From positions 62,001 to 126,000 of the forward strand of contig NZ_VIAQ01000019.1 of NCBI RefSeq assembly GCF_006546655.1: a stretch of 64,000 bases of DNA. Direction: 5' to 3'. This stretch comes from Methanolobus vulcani. Lineage in GTDB: Archaea > Halobacteriota > Methanosarcinia > Methanosarcinales > Methanosarcinaceae. The position numbers and the translations under genes were made by a program. Positions 18,077 to 27,391 of this stretch are shown one piece after another (the stretch's first letter is position 1; the number at the start of each line of letters is the position of its first letter). The notes below the pieces were generated by a model that worked only from the letters and a program-made list of their open reading frames with translations, searched no databases and had not been told where the DNA came from.

Positions 18077-19837
18077 ATGAATCGAATAATCGCTTTTATG
18101 ATTGTTAGTAACAACATCAATTGTTCTAATGATGGAAATAAGCCCCTTCAGTATCTTTGCCAACGTTTCAACAAAAATATATCAAAGATAAAGACAGATT
18201 ACTTTACACTTCATGTTGTATACGAAGGAAAGATAGGAGAACTTCTCAATCAAGAAAATGATAATATACATTTCTGTCTTGGTCAGTATAATAATAAATG
18301 GAAGAGTGCCTATGTTTTGAGTGACAGGTTCCTTTTGGTCACTATTTCTAATGATAGAGTTATATGCACAAGTGATTATGTTGGATCAATACCTGTATTC
18401 TATTCACTTAGAGAAGGAGTAGTCATCTCAAATATAGAACCTGTAGTAATAACAAATAGTTCCACCAGTGAACATGACATTTCTTATGACTCTTTTTTCG
18501 GATTTATGAAATTTAGTCATTTGATTTGGGAAGAAACACTCTACAAACATATATTCAGCCAAGAACCAGATAGTAGATACACTTATACCCTGGGTACAAA
18601 AGAACCAAAAAAAACAGATCTCAAATCAATCAAAGCAAGCAATGATAGAATCTATAAATCAGATATTGAAGTTGCAAAGGATTTGTACAGATTGAACAAG
18701 GACCTAGTTCAAAATGCCTTACTACCATATAAAGAAATTGTTTTACCATTATCTGCAGGATATGATTCCAGAATGATTATTGCTGCGTGTTCAGAAAACG
18801 AGGGTCTTTTGAAAAGATTAAAATGTTTTACATATGGGTCTGAAAATTCCGTAGAGGTTATTGCTGCAAAAGAACTTTGTAAAGTATATGGAGTCTATTG
18901 GAGGCACATCGAATTGCCTTGTCAATTTTTAGAACGCCATTACCTTAACCCAATATTAAATATTTTTGGGAGTAGCCTCCATTTACACGGAATGTACCAA
19001 CTTGAATTTTGGGAAAAAATAAAACCGTTTTTGGAAACTGATTCTCCCGTGCTCACATCCGGTTTCATGACAGGTGTGCCTGCTGGACAACACGTATCCA
19101 AATTGAAAATACAAAACAAAAATAGTTCATTAACCGAAGCGATGGAGAACTTTAGTCAAAGTAAGTATTGGAAAAACGATGAACTTATAAGAGCATTCGA
19201 TTTTTTTGATCAGAAAATGTTAGATTTAGCAGAAAAGAGATTCAAAAAAGCATTTGATAGATTTGATGGAAGAATTGATCAAAAATCAGTTCTTTTTGAT
19301 GTGTGGACTCGACAGAGAAATTTCATCAGTTATCACCCTCGCACCCTTGAATGGGAAGTTCCAGTAATCAGCCCCCATATGACAGCAGTATATCAAAATT
19401 TTTTTATGACACTTAATGAAAAACATCTTAAAGATCGGAAAGCGATAGAACTAATGTTTCAATATCATTATCCTGATGCTGCAGCAATCATATCCAACAG
19501 TAATGGAACACAAAGCCTAACAAATCATTTAGATAATATGTTATTATTTTATTCACGAATAATGAAGAAAATTAATTTGGAACTAATAATCCCTAAAAAA
19601 TATTTAGATCAACCAGTTTTATTTGATATCCCAGCTTTATCACATTCTAAAAAATCAGGATTATTTCCTCTCTTTGATTCTAAAAGAAGTACAGTATTGA
19701 AACAAATTTTCTCTGAAATTGGAATAGAACAAATATATGACAATGCCTTAAATGGAGACTTGAAAGCATATGGAAAATTATGTATCATGCAAGCTGTAGC
19801 TTATGGTTTGAATCTGATACAATCGGAGGATGAATGA
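18077..19837 (+). CDS. asparagine-synthase-like amidotransferase domain protein
   Basis: 586-residue protein with the AsnB layout: an N-terminal Ntn-hydrolase-like half (to about 200) and a C-terminal ATP pyrophosphatase domain with PP-loop PLSAGYDSRMI (around 225). The N-terminus starts MNRIIAFMIV and so lacks Cys2, the nucleophile for glutamine hydrolysis; ammonia or another amine would have to be supplied otherwise. Such proteins occur in polysaccharide and peptide loci and probably form amide bonds on the glycan; the substrate is unknown. Start ATG 18077 follows a GAGGAAC site. It overlaps the capA-like gene by ATGA, the first link of a coupled four-gene chain (18077-22911). Confidence 0.72.
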   Translation: MNRIIAFMIVSNNINCSNDGNKPLQYLCQRFNKNISKIKTDYFTLHVVYEGKIGELLNQENDNIHFCLGQYNNKWKSAYVLSDRFLLVTISNDRVICTSDYVGSIPVFYSLREGVVISNIEPVVITNSSTSEHDISYDSFFGFMKFSHLIWEETLYKHIFSQEPDSRYTYTLGTKEPKKTDLKSIKASNDRIYKSDIEVAKDLYRLNKDLVQNALLPYKEIVLPLSAGYDSRMIIAACSENEGLLKRLKCFTYGSENSVEVIAAKELCKVYGVYWRHIELPCQFLERHYLNPILNIFGSSLHLHGMYQLEFWEKIKPFLETDSPVLTSGFMTGVPAGQHVSKLKIQNKNSSLTEAMENFSQSKYWKNDELIRAFDFFDQKMLDLAEKRFKKAFDRFDGRIDQKSVLFDVWTRQRNFISYHPRTLEWEVPVISPHMTAVYQNFFMTLNEKHLKDRKAIELMFQYHYPDAAAIISNSNGTQSLTNHLDNMLLFYSRIMKKINLELIIPKKYLDQPVLFDIPALSHSKKSGLFPLFDSKRSTVLKQIFSEIGIEQIYDNALNGDLKAYGKLCIMQAVAYGLNLIQSEDE

Positions 19838-21027
19838 AAATATTCGTATCGGGAGACATAGTAATATCAAAAACAAGGAATAAAATAGTTGATTCAATGT
19901 TAAATGCCCTTATAGAAGAATGCGATATTTCTATATGTAACTTTGAAGCCCCTGTCGAATCTAGTGGACAAGCAATTCCAAAAGCAGGCCCTCATTTAAA
20001 CCAAACTATTGAGTCAGTAGAACTTATAAAAGAAACTGGGTTTAATGTCTGCTCTCTTGCTAATAACCATATTTACGACTATGGAGATGTAGGTTTAAGA
20101 GAAACCCTAGATATAATTACAAAAAATGAGTTAGAATCAATAGGAGCAGGTATGGATTTTAATAGCGCCTACAAACCACTCATCAAAGTCGTAAATGATG
20201 TAAAAATAGGATTATTATCATTGTGCGAAAGTGAATTTGGTTCATTACTTGACAATGAAAATCGTGGGGGCTATGGGTATATAAATCACTTAAATGTCAA
20301 TGACATAATTAGGAAGATTAGAGATGAAGTAGATTGTCTCATATTAATTGCCCACGGAGGTGTAGAAGAAGTTCCACTTCCACTTCCACAATGGAGAGAA
20401 CGCTATCGTAATCTATGTGATCAAGGAGTGGATTTTGTAATAGGACATCACCCTCATGTACCACAAGGATATGAAAAATACAAAAATAGCATGATATTTT
20501 ATAGTCTCGGCAATTTTTTTATGGACAGTGGAGACTTCGAAAATAAATTAAATTATGGATATTCAGTAATTTTAGATATAAGTAAAGAAAAGAATGACTT
20601 TAAACTTGTTCCCCATTACACAAAAAATAATTTTGTTCAGATATGTAATGAAGATGAGTACACAGAGTATTTAAAAAAACTTAATGAGTGGCTTGAAAAA
20701 GATTATGAATTGTTATCAAACCAACAAGCACTTTATCTATATTCTACAAGATACCGAAAATATTATTGCTCAGCAACTGGCGCAATCCACCTACAAATGA
20801 ATTTTTTAGAAAAGATAACGAACATATTAAGCCAACTTATAATGTCTGAGAAAAACACAGAATTTCGTGAACTTTTGATGTTGCATAACATTAGAATTGA
20901 CTCTCATAGATATTCGACTCAACATGCGTTGAGTCTCCTATGTGAAAAAAAACAAGAATGTAACTACAACCTATTTGAAAAAATAATATCTGACAATAAA
21001 AAATATTTGGGATTTGACGATGTCTAA
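19834..21027 (+). CDS. CapA family (PGA_cap) metallophosphatase-like protein
   Basis: 397-residue protein of the calcineurin-like CapA/PgsA family, originally linked to capsule poly-gamma-glutamate. Metal-site motifs are present in order: FVSGDIV, CNFEAPV, SLANNHIYDYG, LIAHGG and GHHPHVPQG, then YSLGNFFMD. No signal peptide or membrane anchor is seen, so this member appears cytosolic, unlike the classical membrane-bound CapA. The start ATG overlaps the stop of the asparagine-synthase-like gene (ATGA), which suggests coupled translation and a joint role in decorating the glycan. Confidence 0.82.
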   Translation: MKIFVSGDIVISKTRNKIVDSMLNALIEECDISICNFEAPVESSGQAIPKAGPHLNQTIESVELIKETGFNVCSLANNHIYDYGDVGLRETLDIITKNELESIGAGMDFNSAYKPLIKVVNDVKIGLLSLCESEFGSLLDNENRGGYGYINHLNVNDIIRKIRDEVDCLILIAHGGVEEVPLPLPQWRERYRNLCDQGVDFVIGHHPHVPQGYEKYKNSMIFYSLGNFFMDSGDFENKLNYGYSVILDISKEKNDFKLVPHYTKNNFVQICNEDEYTEYLKKLNEWLEKDYELLSNQQALYLYSTRYRKYYCSATGAIHLQMNFLEKITNILSQLIMSEKNTEFRELLMLHNIRIDSHRYSTQHALSLLCEKKQECNYNLFEKIISDNKKYLGFDDV

Positions 21028-21925
21028 TAACTTTGCTCCTTTAGCACTTTTTGTATATAATCGACTAAAGCATACATCTAAAACTATAGAAGCACTTCGG
21101 AAAAATGAATTTGCAAAAAACAGTGATTTAATAATATATAGTGATGGGCCAAAAAATAAAAAAGACTATGATAATGTCGAAGAAGTTAGGAATTATTTAA
21201 AGGAGATAACTGGCTTTGCAAAAATAAGAATTATTGAAAGAGAAACTAATATAGGACTAGCCACATCTATAATTTTAGGAGTTACTGAAATAATCAAGGA
21301 ATATGGTAAAATAATTGTATTAGAAGATGATATGGTAACTTCTCCATATTTCATAAGGTACATGAATGATGCCCTGACCTTATTTGAGAATGAAGAAAAA
21401 GTAATTAGTATTCATGGATATGTTTACCCCATAACAGGACTTCCAGAATATTTTTTAATACGCGGGGCTGATTGTTGGGGATGGAGTACCTGGAAACGAG
21501 GATGGGATTTGTTTGAACCTGATGGAAGAAAACTATTGTCTAAATTAAAAGACGAAAATCTTACTCAAGAATTTGATATAAATAATTCATACCCTTACAC
21601 TAAAATGCTTATTGATCAAATTGATGGAAAAAATGATTCATGGGCAATAAGATGGTATGCTTCAGCTTTTCTCAATAATAAATTCACCCTTTATCCTGGA
21701 AAATCATTTGTAGATAATATTGGACTTGACGATAGTGGAACTCATTGTAACATGTCAAGTAAATTCAATGTGGAATTGAATCAAAACTACTCACCATTAA
21801 TAAATCAGTGTATTGAAATCAAACAAAATGAGGAAGCCATCCAAATGTTTGAATCATATTTTAAACATATAAACAAAAAAAGAATACTAAGGAATATATT
21901 AGAATATATTATGAGGAAAAAATAA
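21020..21925 (+). CDS. GT-A fold glycosyltransferase (paralogue of 29374-30321)
   Basis: Cytosolic glycosyltransferase of about 301 residues with a GT-A nucleotide-sugar fold. LALFVYNRLKHTSKTIEAL opens the fold, IIVLEDDMVTSPYF is the acidic metal-binding motif, and GADCWGWSTWKRGWD is a strong family signature. It is clearly related to the gene at 29374-30321. I start it at ATG 21020 (MSNNFAPLALFVYNR); TTG 21014 is two codons upstream. It overlaps the capA-like stop by 8 bases, and its own stop overlaps the next ATG (TAATG). Donor and acceptor are unknown. Confidence 0.8.
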   Translation: MSNNFAPLALFVYNRLKHTSKTIEALRKNEFAKNSDLIIYSDGPKNKKDYDNVEEVRNYLKEITGFAKIRIIERETNIGLATSIILGVTEIIKEYGKIIVLEDDMVTSPYFIRYMNDALTLFENEEKVISIHGYVYPITGLPEYFLIRGADCWGWSTWKRGWDLFEPDGRKLLSKLKDENLTQEFDINNSYPYTKMLIDQIDGKNDSWAIRWYASAFLNNKFTLYPGKSFVDNIGLDDSGTHCNMSSKFNVELNQNYSPLINQCIEIKQNEEAIQMFESYFKHINKKRILRNILEYIMRKK

Positions 21926-22911
21926 TGCTTTATTTTTGTACACTTTTTGACTCTAATTATTTATCACGTGGCTTAGCAATGTATGAATCATTAAAGGACC
22001 TCTATGATGATTTTCACATGTATATATTTGCCTTTGATAAAAAATGCTATGAAATCCTAAATATACTAAACTTAGATAAAGTGAGTGTCATTGAACTTTG
22101 TGAATTTGAAGATAAAGAGCTCTTAGAAATAAAACCAACAAGATCAACTGCGGAATATTGCTGGACATGTACACCATCCATAATCCTGTATTCGATAGAA
22201 AAATATGACTTGTCCCATTGCACTTATTTGGATGCAGACATCTATTTTTTCTCATCACCAGAAGAACTAATAAATGAAATGGATGAAAAGTCTATTCTTA
22301 TAACAGAACATAGATATACCAAAAAATATGATAAAACAGAAACTTCCGGGAAATATTGTGTTCAATTTGTTACTTTTAAGAATAACATATCCGGCCTAAC
22401 GGCTTTAAAATGGTGGAGAAACGCCTGCCTAGATTGGTGTTATGCCAAATATGAAGATGGAAAATTAGGTGATCAGAAGTATCTTGATGACTGGACTCAA
22501 AGATTTGAAGGTGTCCATGTTTTAAAGCATCTTGGAGGCGGAGTAGCACCTTGGAATGTACAACAATACACTGTATACGAGTCAAACAAGCAAAAATATA
22601 TCAAAGAAAATTCCACTCAGTTTACGAGTAAGATTGTATTCTACCATTTCCATGGAATTAAATTTTTTACCAATGGTAGTGTAGACTTGAATTCAGGATA
22701 TTGCCTTTCTGATAATACTCAGAATCTGATATACAAAGATTATGTCAAGAAAATTAAGCAAATGGAAAACAAGATTGCAAAAATCGATAAAGCATTTGAC
22801 CCTAATGGATCAACTAATTTAAGGAAAGGCATAAAACATTATATATGGATTCTCATATGTAAACTTAAAAAAACGCACAACTGTATAAAGGTGAAAGACT
22901 TCATAGAGTAG
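21925..22911 (+). CDS. GT8-like glycosyltransferase
   Basis: 328-residue protein whose N-terminus (MLYFCTLFDSNYLSRGLAMYESL) and DxD motif (CTYLDADIYFFSSPEEL) match GT-A enzymes of the GT8-like type, which take UDP- or similar sugars and keep a metal through DxD. HLGGGVAPWNVQQY and VFYHFHGIKFF are further family features. It is the last gene of the coupled chain asparagine-synthase-like / CapA / GT / GT, joined by a TAATG overlap. No membrane segment. The exact sugar is unknown. Confidence 0.75.
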   Translation: MLYFCTLFDSNYLSRGLAMYESLKDLYDDFHMYIFAFDKKCYEILNILNLDKVSVIELCEFEDKELLEIKPTRSTAEYCWTCTPSIILYSIEKYDLSHCTYLDADIYFFSSPEELINEMDEKSILITEHRYTKKYDKTETSGKYCVQFVTFKNNISGLTALKWWRNACLDWCYAKYEDGKLGDQKYLDDWTQRFEGVHVLKHLGGGVAPWNVQQYTVYESNKQKYIKENSTQFTSKIVFYHFHGIKFFTNGSVDLNSGYCLSDNTQNLIYKDYVKKIKQMENKIAKIDKAFDPNGSTNLRKGIKHYIWILICKLKKTHNCIKVKDFIE

Positions 22912-22979
22912 TTTACACAATCAAAATTGATAAATGGGTAGAAAATGAAATATATCTTGTATATTTTACTAGGAGTTAT

Positions 22980-23345
22980 ATGACATATATAATAGATCTT
23001 GACACATATTCCGATGAACGAGGCGATTTAACAGTCATACAAAAAATTTTACCATTTGAAATTAAAAGAATCTACTACATTTATAACAATAAAAATAATC
23101 TCCCAAGAGGAGGACATAGGCATCATAAGACAATTCAAGCACTCATTTGCCTGAATGGAAATTGTACAATATCAACTAGCAACAGCGGGTTAACAACAGA
23201 TTATACATTGAATAAGCCAAATAAATGCCTTATATTAAATCCAGAAGATTGGCACACGATGCATAGTTTTTCTGAAAATAGTATATTATTAGTTCTGGCA
23301 TCAGAATATTTTAACCCTGATGACTATATCCACAAACAAGATTAA
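22980..23345 (+). CDS. fdtA: dTDP-4-oxo-6-deoxyglucose 3,4-ketoisomerase (FdtA/QdtA family)
   Basis: Small cupin of 121 residues that moves the keto group of dTDP-4-keto-6-deoxyglucose from C4 to C3, preparing it for amination by the next gene. Signature stretches are DERGDLTVIQ, RGGHRHHKTIQALICL and WHTMHSFSENS, with the His residues lining the active site. Whether it gives the galacto (FdtA, Fuc3N) or gluco (QdtA, Qui3N) product cannot be read from the sequence by eye. A GGAG site lies just before ATG 22980. The stop codon is in frame with the conserved start of the aminotransferase that follows. Confidence 0.85.
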   Translation: MTYIIDLDTYSDERGDLTVIQKILPFEIKRIYYIYNNKNNLPRGGHRHHKTIQALICLNGNCTISTSNSGLTTDYTLNKPNKCLILNPEDWHTMHSFSENSILLVLASEYFNPDDYIHKQD

Positions 23346-23357
23346 GAAGGGATTATA

Positions 23358-24446
23358 ACGATTGAATATGAAAACCTTAGAGAAGTTAATCGGCCTTTTT
23401 TTGAGGACTATAAAAGAACATTTTCAGATATATTAAATAATGGCTGGTATGTTTTAGGGGAAAATGTGACAAAATTCGAGAATGAATTTTCACAATATAT
23501 TGGTTCTAAACATTGTATTGGCGTCGGTTCCGGCTTAGATGCCCTTACTTTATCCATACGTGCTTTTCAATTTCCAAAGGACAGCGAAGTGATTGTCCCT
23601 TCTAACACATATATAGCCACCATTTTAGCAGTATTGCACAATAATTTAAAGCCAGTTCTAGTTGAACCAGATATCAAAACGTATAACATTAATCCAACTG
23701 CAATTGAAAGAAAAATTACTGAAAAAACAAAAGCCATTATCGTAGTGCATCTCTATGGAAAAGCTTGTGACATGGATGAAATTGTTAGATTAAGTAAGAA
23801 ATATGATCTAAAAATAATAGAAGATTGCGCCCAAGCTCACGGTTCAATGTACAAAAATAAAAAAGTAGGTAGTTTTGGAGATTTCGGAGCTTTTAGTTTT
23901 TACCCAACAAAGAATTTAGGAGCGATCGGCGATGGCGGTGCAATTACTACAAATGACAACAGGTTAGCTGCGATTGCTAGAAAATTGAGGAACTATGGAT
24001 CAGACATAAAGTACCACAATGAACTAGTAGGATTTAATTCAAGGCTTGATGAAATTCAAGCAGGTTTTTTATCAATAAAATTGAGAAGATTAGACCAAAT
24101 AAACCAGCATAAAAGAAAACTGGCAAGTATTTATATTCAAAATCTCAAAGAAAACATCATAAAGCCCATACTACAAGAAGGCTATTATGATGTATATCAT
24201 ATCTTTAACATTCGGACAGATGCTAGAGATGAGCTTAAAGAATATCTTTCCAACAATGGAGTAAAAACTGATATTCACTACCCAATACCACCCCATAAAC
24301 AAAATGCTTTAAAAGGAATAATCGATGCTAATGAAAAATATCCTATCTCCGAAAAAATACATGAAACAACATTAAGTTTACCAATTTCTTACAGCCATAG
24401 TGTAGCTGAAATAGAGAGAGTTACAGAACTCATAAATCAATTTTAA
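23358..24446 (+). CDS. fdtB: dTDP-3-amino-3,6-dideoxyhexose aminotransferase with apparent ACG start
   Basis: PLP-dependent DegT/DnrJ/EryC1 aminotransferase that puts the 3-amino group on the FdtA product. Motifs: [52 protein letters not shown] with the PLP lysine, and [23 protein letters not shown] (split here as [13 protein letters not shown] and [10 protein letters not shown]). The first ATG/GTG/TTG in frame is GTG 23466, yet 35 upstream codons ([17 protein letters not shown] ... GWYVLGEN) encode the conserved N-terminus of the family. The only place for a start is after the fdtA stop: ACG 23358, with GAAGGGA 5 nt before it, or ATT 23361. I annotate from ACG. Confidence 0.8.
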   Translation, partial: TIEYENLREVNRPFFEDYKRTFSDILNNGWYVLGENVTKFENEFSQYIGSKHCIGVGSGLDALTLSIRAFQFPKDSEVIVPSNTYIATILAVLHNNLKPVLVEPDIKTYNINPTAIERKITEKTKAIIVVHLYGKACDMDEIVRLSKKYDLKIIEDCAQAHGSMYKNKKVGSFGDFGAFSFYPTKNLGAIGDGGAITTNDNRLAAIARKLRNYGSDIKYHNELVGFNSRLDEIQAGFLSIKLRRLDQINQHKRKLASIYIQNLKENIIKPILQEGYYDVYHIFNIRTDARDELKEYLSNNGVKTDIHYPIPPHKQNALKGIIDANEKYPISEKIHETTLSLPISYSHSVAEIERVTELINQF

Positions 24447-24461
24447 GATAAGGTTCGAACA

Positions 24462-25307
24462 ATGGATAATTTGAAGTCAATATTAAAATGCCTTACACCC
24501 CCTATTTTGTGGAGTAGCCTACAAAAGTTACACAATAGCAAATATGGATGGTTTGGAGATTACAATTCATGGACAGATGCAAACAAATGTGCTGTTGGCT
24601 ATGACAATGATATCATTTTACAAAAAGTAAAATCATCGCTACTAAAAGTAAAAAATAATGAGGCAATATATGAAAGAGACTCAGTGTTATATGATAAAAT
24701 AGAGTACTCTTGGCCTTTACTCGCATCTTTATTGTGGATTGCTGGGCAAAATAATAATAATTTAAACATTATAGATTTCGGTGGTTCACTTGGAAGTACA
24801 TACTTTCAAAACAAGAAATTTTTGAGTTCATTGAACGATTTAAAATGGAATATTGTCGAGCAAGCTAATTTTGTGGAATGTGGAAAAAGTTACTTTGAAG
24901 ATAATACAATTAAATATTATTTTAACATAGATACTTGTCTTGAGGAAAACAATCCAAATACACTCTTATTTTCTAGTTCCATTCAATACATCGAAAAACC
25001 TTATGATTTCCTAACAAAGATATTAGAATATCAATTTGAATACATAATTTTTGATTTGACAGGCATTGTTATTGGTGAAGACAGAGACATACTTACTATT
25101 CAGAAAATCCACCCCGGCATATATAAGGCAAGCTATCCATGTTGGTTTTTTGATAAAAAAAAATTGTTAAATACCTTTGCTAATAAGTACACACTTATAG
25201 AAGAATTTAATAACCAGCTAGGCCAAAACATAGAAATTGATAATCGGTTTCATGCAAAATATCAAGGGTTTATATTTAAAAAAAGAACTGAAGAAAATGC
25301 TAAATAA
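24462..25307 (+). CDS. TIGR04325-type putative methyltransferase
   Basis: 281-residue protein resembling the TIGR04325 family of putative methyltransferases from surface-polysaccharide loci. Features: an N-terminal SKYGWFGDYNSWTDA, a SAM-site-like NIIDFGGSLGSTYFQNKKF at about residue 105-125, and LLFSSSIQYIEKPYDFL. It might methylate a sugar, but no member activity can be inferred here. ATG 24462 starts 15 bp after fdtB, so it belongs to the dTDP-sugar transcription unit. Very A/T-rich. Confidence 0.75.
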   Translation: MDNLKSILKCLTPPILWSSLQKLHNSKYGWFGDYNSWTDANKCAVGYDNDIILQKVKSSLLKVKNNEAIYERDSVLYDKIEYSWPLLASLLWIAGQNNNNLNIIDFGGSLGSTYFQNKKFLSSLNDLKWNIVEQANFVECGKSYFEDNTIKYYFNIDTCLEENNPNTLLFSSSIQYIEKPYDFLTKILEYQFEYIIFDLTGIVIGEDRDILTIQKIHPGIYKASYPCWFFDKKKLLNTFANKYTLIEEFNNQLGQNIEIDNRFHAKYQGFIFKKRTEENAK

Positions 25308-25388
25308 TAATAAGCTTGCTACAATTTTAGCATGATTTATTTAACGTGACTTAATATTATATTATGTATTATAAATATGGAGTGAAAG

Positions 25389-26264
25389 ATGAAAGGAATA
25401 ATACTAGCAGGTGGCAGTGGTACTAGAATGTATCCAATTACAAAATCAATCAGTAAACAATTATTACCAGTTTATGACAAGCCTATGATTTATTATCCAC
25501 TATCAACTTTGATGCTTGCAGGTATTAAGGACATTCTAATTATAACTAATCCAGAATTTATTACTTTCTTTGAGAAACTTTTAGGCGATGGTAGTCATTT
25601 AGGAATTTCTATAAAGTATGAAAAACAAACTGAGCCTAAAGGGATAGCAGAAGCCTTTCTTATAGGAGAGCATTTTATAGGTGACTCCGAAGTTTGTTTA
25701 ATATTAGGTGATAATGTATTCTATGGAGAAGGTTTCACCCAAATGTTACAAGAATGTACAAAAATCAAAAATGGGGCAAAAATATTTGGATATTATGTTC
25801 AGAATCCAACATCTTTTGGAGTCGTTGAATTTGATGAACATGAAAATGTGATTTCCATTGAAGAAAAACCAGAAAAACCAAAATCAAACTATGTCGTACC
25901 TGGTCTCTATTTTTACGATACGCAAGTAACAAAAATAGCAAAGAAATTAACGTATTCACAAAGGGGAGAACTTGAAATTACAGATATTAATAAAGAATAT
26001 ATGATGAGGGGAGATTTAAAAGTAGAACTGCTTGGCAGAGGTTTTGCTTGGCTTGATACTGGAACTTCTGAAGGATTACATGAAGCATCATCTTTTGTTC
26101 AAACCATACAAAAAAGACAAGGGCTTTATATTTCATGCATTGAAGAGATAGCTTACAGAATGAATTACATCTGTCAAAATCAACTACATGAATTGGCAAA
26201 AGGATTGAAAAATACGGATTATGGTGAATACCTGATAAACCTGTCCAACGAAAGAAAACTATAA
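25389..26264 (+). CDS. rfbA: glucose-1-phosphate thymidylyltransferase
   Basis: Makes dTDP-glucose from dTTP and glucose-1-phosphate, the first step of the dTDP-deoxysugar branch. The nucleotidyltransferase signature [20 protein letters not shown] is followed by [41 protein letters not shown] and [12 protein letters not shown], all typical. Length 291 is normal. Start ATG 25389 follows TGGAGTGAAAG, a good ribosome site. It lies directly before rfbB with only one base between stop and the next possible ATG. Confidence 0.95.
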   Translation: MKGIILAGGSGTRMYPITKSISKQLLPVYDKPMIYYPLSTLMLAGIKDILIITNPEFITFFEKLLGDGSHLGISIKYEKQTEPKGIAEAFLIGEHFIGDSEVCLILGDNVFYGEGFTQMLQECTKIKNGAKIFGYYVQNPTSFGVVEFDEHENVISIEEKPEKPKSNYVVPGLYFYDTQVTKIAKKLTYSQRGELEITDINKEYMMRGDLKVELLGRGFAWLDTGTSEGLHEASSFVQTIQKRQGLYISCIEEIAYRMNYICQNQLHELAKGLKNTDYGEYLINLSNERKL

Positions 26265-26267
26265 AAT

Positions 26268-26276
26268 GGTGGTGAT
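26268..26276 (+). promoter_or_regulatory. ribosome binding site deciding the rfbB start
   Basis: GGTGGTGAT matches the archaeal anti-16S target and is correctly spaced for TTG 26281. The ATG at 26266 lies before this site and so is unlikely to be used. Confidence 0.6.
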
Positions 26277-26280
26277 TGTT

Positions 26281-27303
26281 TTGAATTTACTTGTAACGGG
26301 TGCTGCAGGGTTTATAGGAAGTAATTTTGTATATTATATGTTATGTAAATATAAAACACTAAGCATAATAGGATTGGACAAATTAACATATGCAGGGAAC
26401 ATAGATAATTTATTAAAACTGTCTGCTGACCAGAAAAATAGGTTTAAATTTATACAAGGAGATATCTGTAACCTCGAACTTGTACAATATTTGTTTGATG
26501 AATATGATTTTGATGGAGTGATTAATTTTGCTGCAGAATCGCATGTAGATAATTCAATAAATAACCCTTACATATTCTTAAAAACAAATGTATTAGGAAC
26601 TCAAGTTCTCCTTAACATCGCAAAAAAATCATGGATGGTAAATGGCAACTGGATACAACATAAGAAATTCATACAAATATCTACTGACGAAGTTTATGGA
26701 ACATTAGATTCTACTGGATATTTTACAGAGAATACGCCATTGGACCCACATAACCCATACTCTGCAAGTAAGGCAGCTGCTGATTTAGTGGTTAAAACCT
26801 ATTATGATACGTACAGAATGCCTATAAATATAACAAGATGTTCAAACAACTATGGACCATACCAGTTCCCTGAAAAATTAATTCCCTTAATGATAAACAA
26901 TGCTTTGAAGCATCAAGAATTACCAATTTACGGAGATGGAAAACAAATAAGAGACTGGCTGCATGTCAGCGACCATTGTAAAGCAATAGATATTGTTTTT
27001 GAAAAAGGTAAAATTGGTGAAGTATACAATATAGGTTGCCATAATGAAAAGAATAATATATATATTACACGTAAAATAATAAGCTGCTTAAGAGATAAAT
27101 TGAATGATTCAGAAATTAATGACGGCTTAATAAAACATGTAAAAGATAGACTTGGTCATGATAGAAGATATGCAATCGATTCAACAAAAATAAAAAAAGA
27201 ATTGGGATGGGAACCAACTATCAAATTTGATGAGGGAATAGAAAGTACAATTGAATGGTATTTAAACAATCAAAAGTGGATTCAGAATATTGAATTTAAA
27301 TAA
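26281..27303 (+). CDS. rfbB: dTDP-glucose 4,6-dehydratase
   Basis: NAD-dependent short-chain dehydrogenase that turns dTDP-glucose into dTDP-4-keto-6-deoxyglucose for FdtA. Motifs: LLVTGAAGFIGSNFVYYM, GLDKLTYAGN, FAAESHVDNSI, QISTDEVYG and the catalytic YxxxK in HNPYSASKAAADLV. About 340 residues, normal. An ATG at 26266 is in frame, but GGTGGTGAT (26268-26276), a clear ribosome site, lies 4 bases before TTG 26281, which encodes the usual MNLLVTGAAG start, so TTG 26281 is preferred. Confidence 0.93.
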   Translation: MNLLVTGAAGFIGSNFVYYMLCKYKTLSIIGLDKLTYAGNIDNLLKLSADQKNRFKFIQGDICNLELVQYLFDEYDFDGVINFAAESHVDNSINNPYIFLKTNVLGTQVLLNIAKKSWMVNGNWIQHKKFIQISTDEVYGTLDSTGYFTENTPLDPHNPYSASKAAADLVVKTYYDTYRMPINITRCSNNYGPYQFPEKLIPLMINNALKHQELPIYGDGKQIRDWLHVSDHCKAIDIVFEKGKIGEVYNIGCHNEKNNIYITRKIISCLRDKLNDSEINDGLIKHVKDRLGHDRRYAIDSTKIKKELGWEPTIKFDEGIESTIEWYLNNQKWIQNIEFK

Positions 27304-27391
27304 CTAAAATAATATAGTAAATATTAACTGTGGCTTCAGCAAGAACCACATTACATCAAATTAGAGAATTAACTCATAAATAAAGATATAA

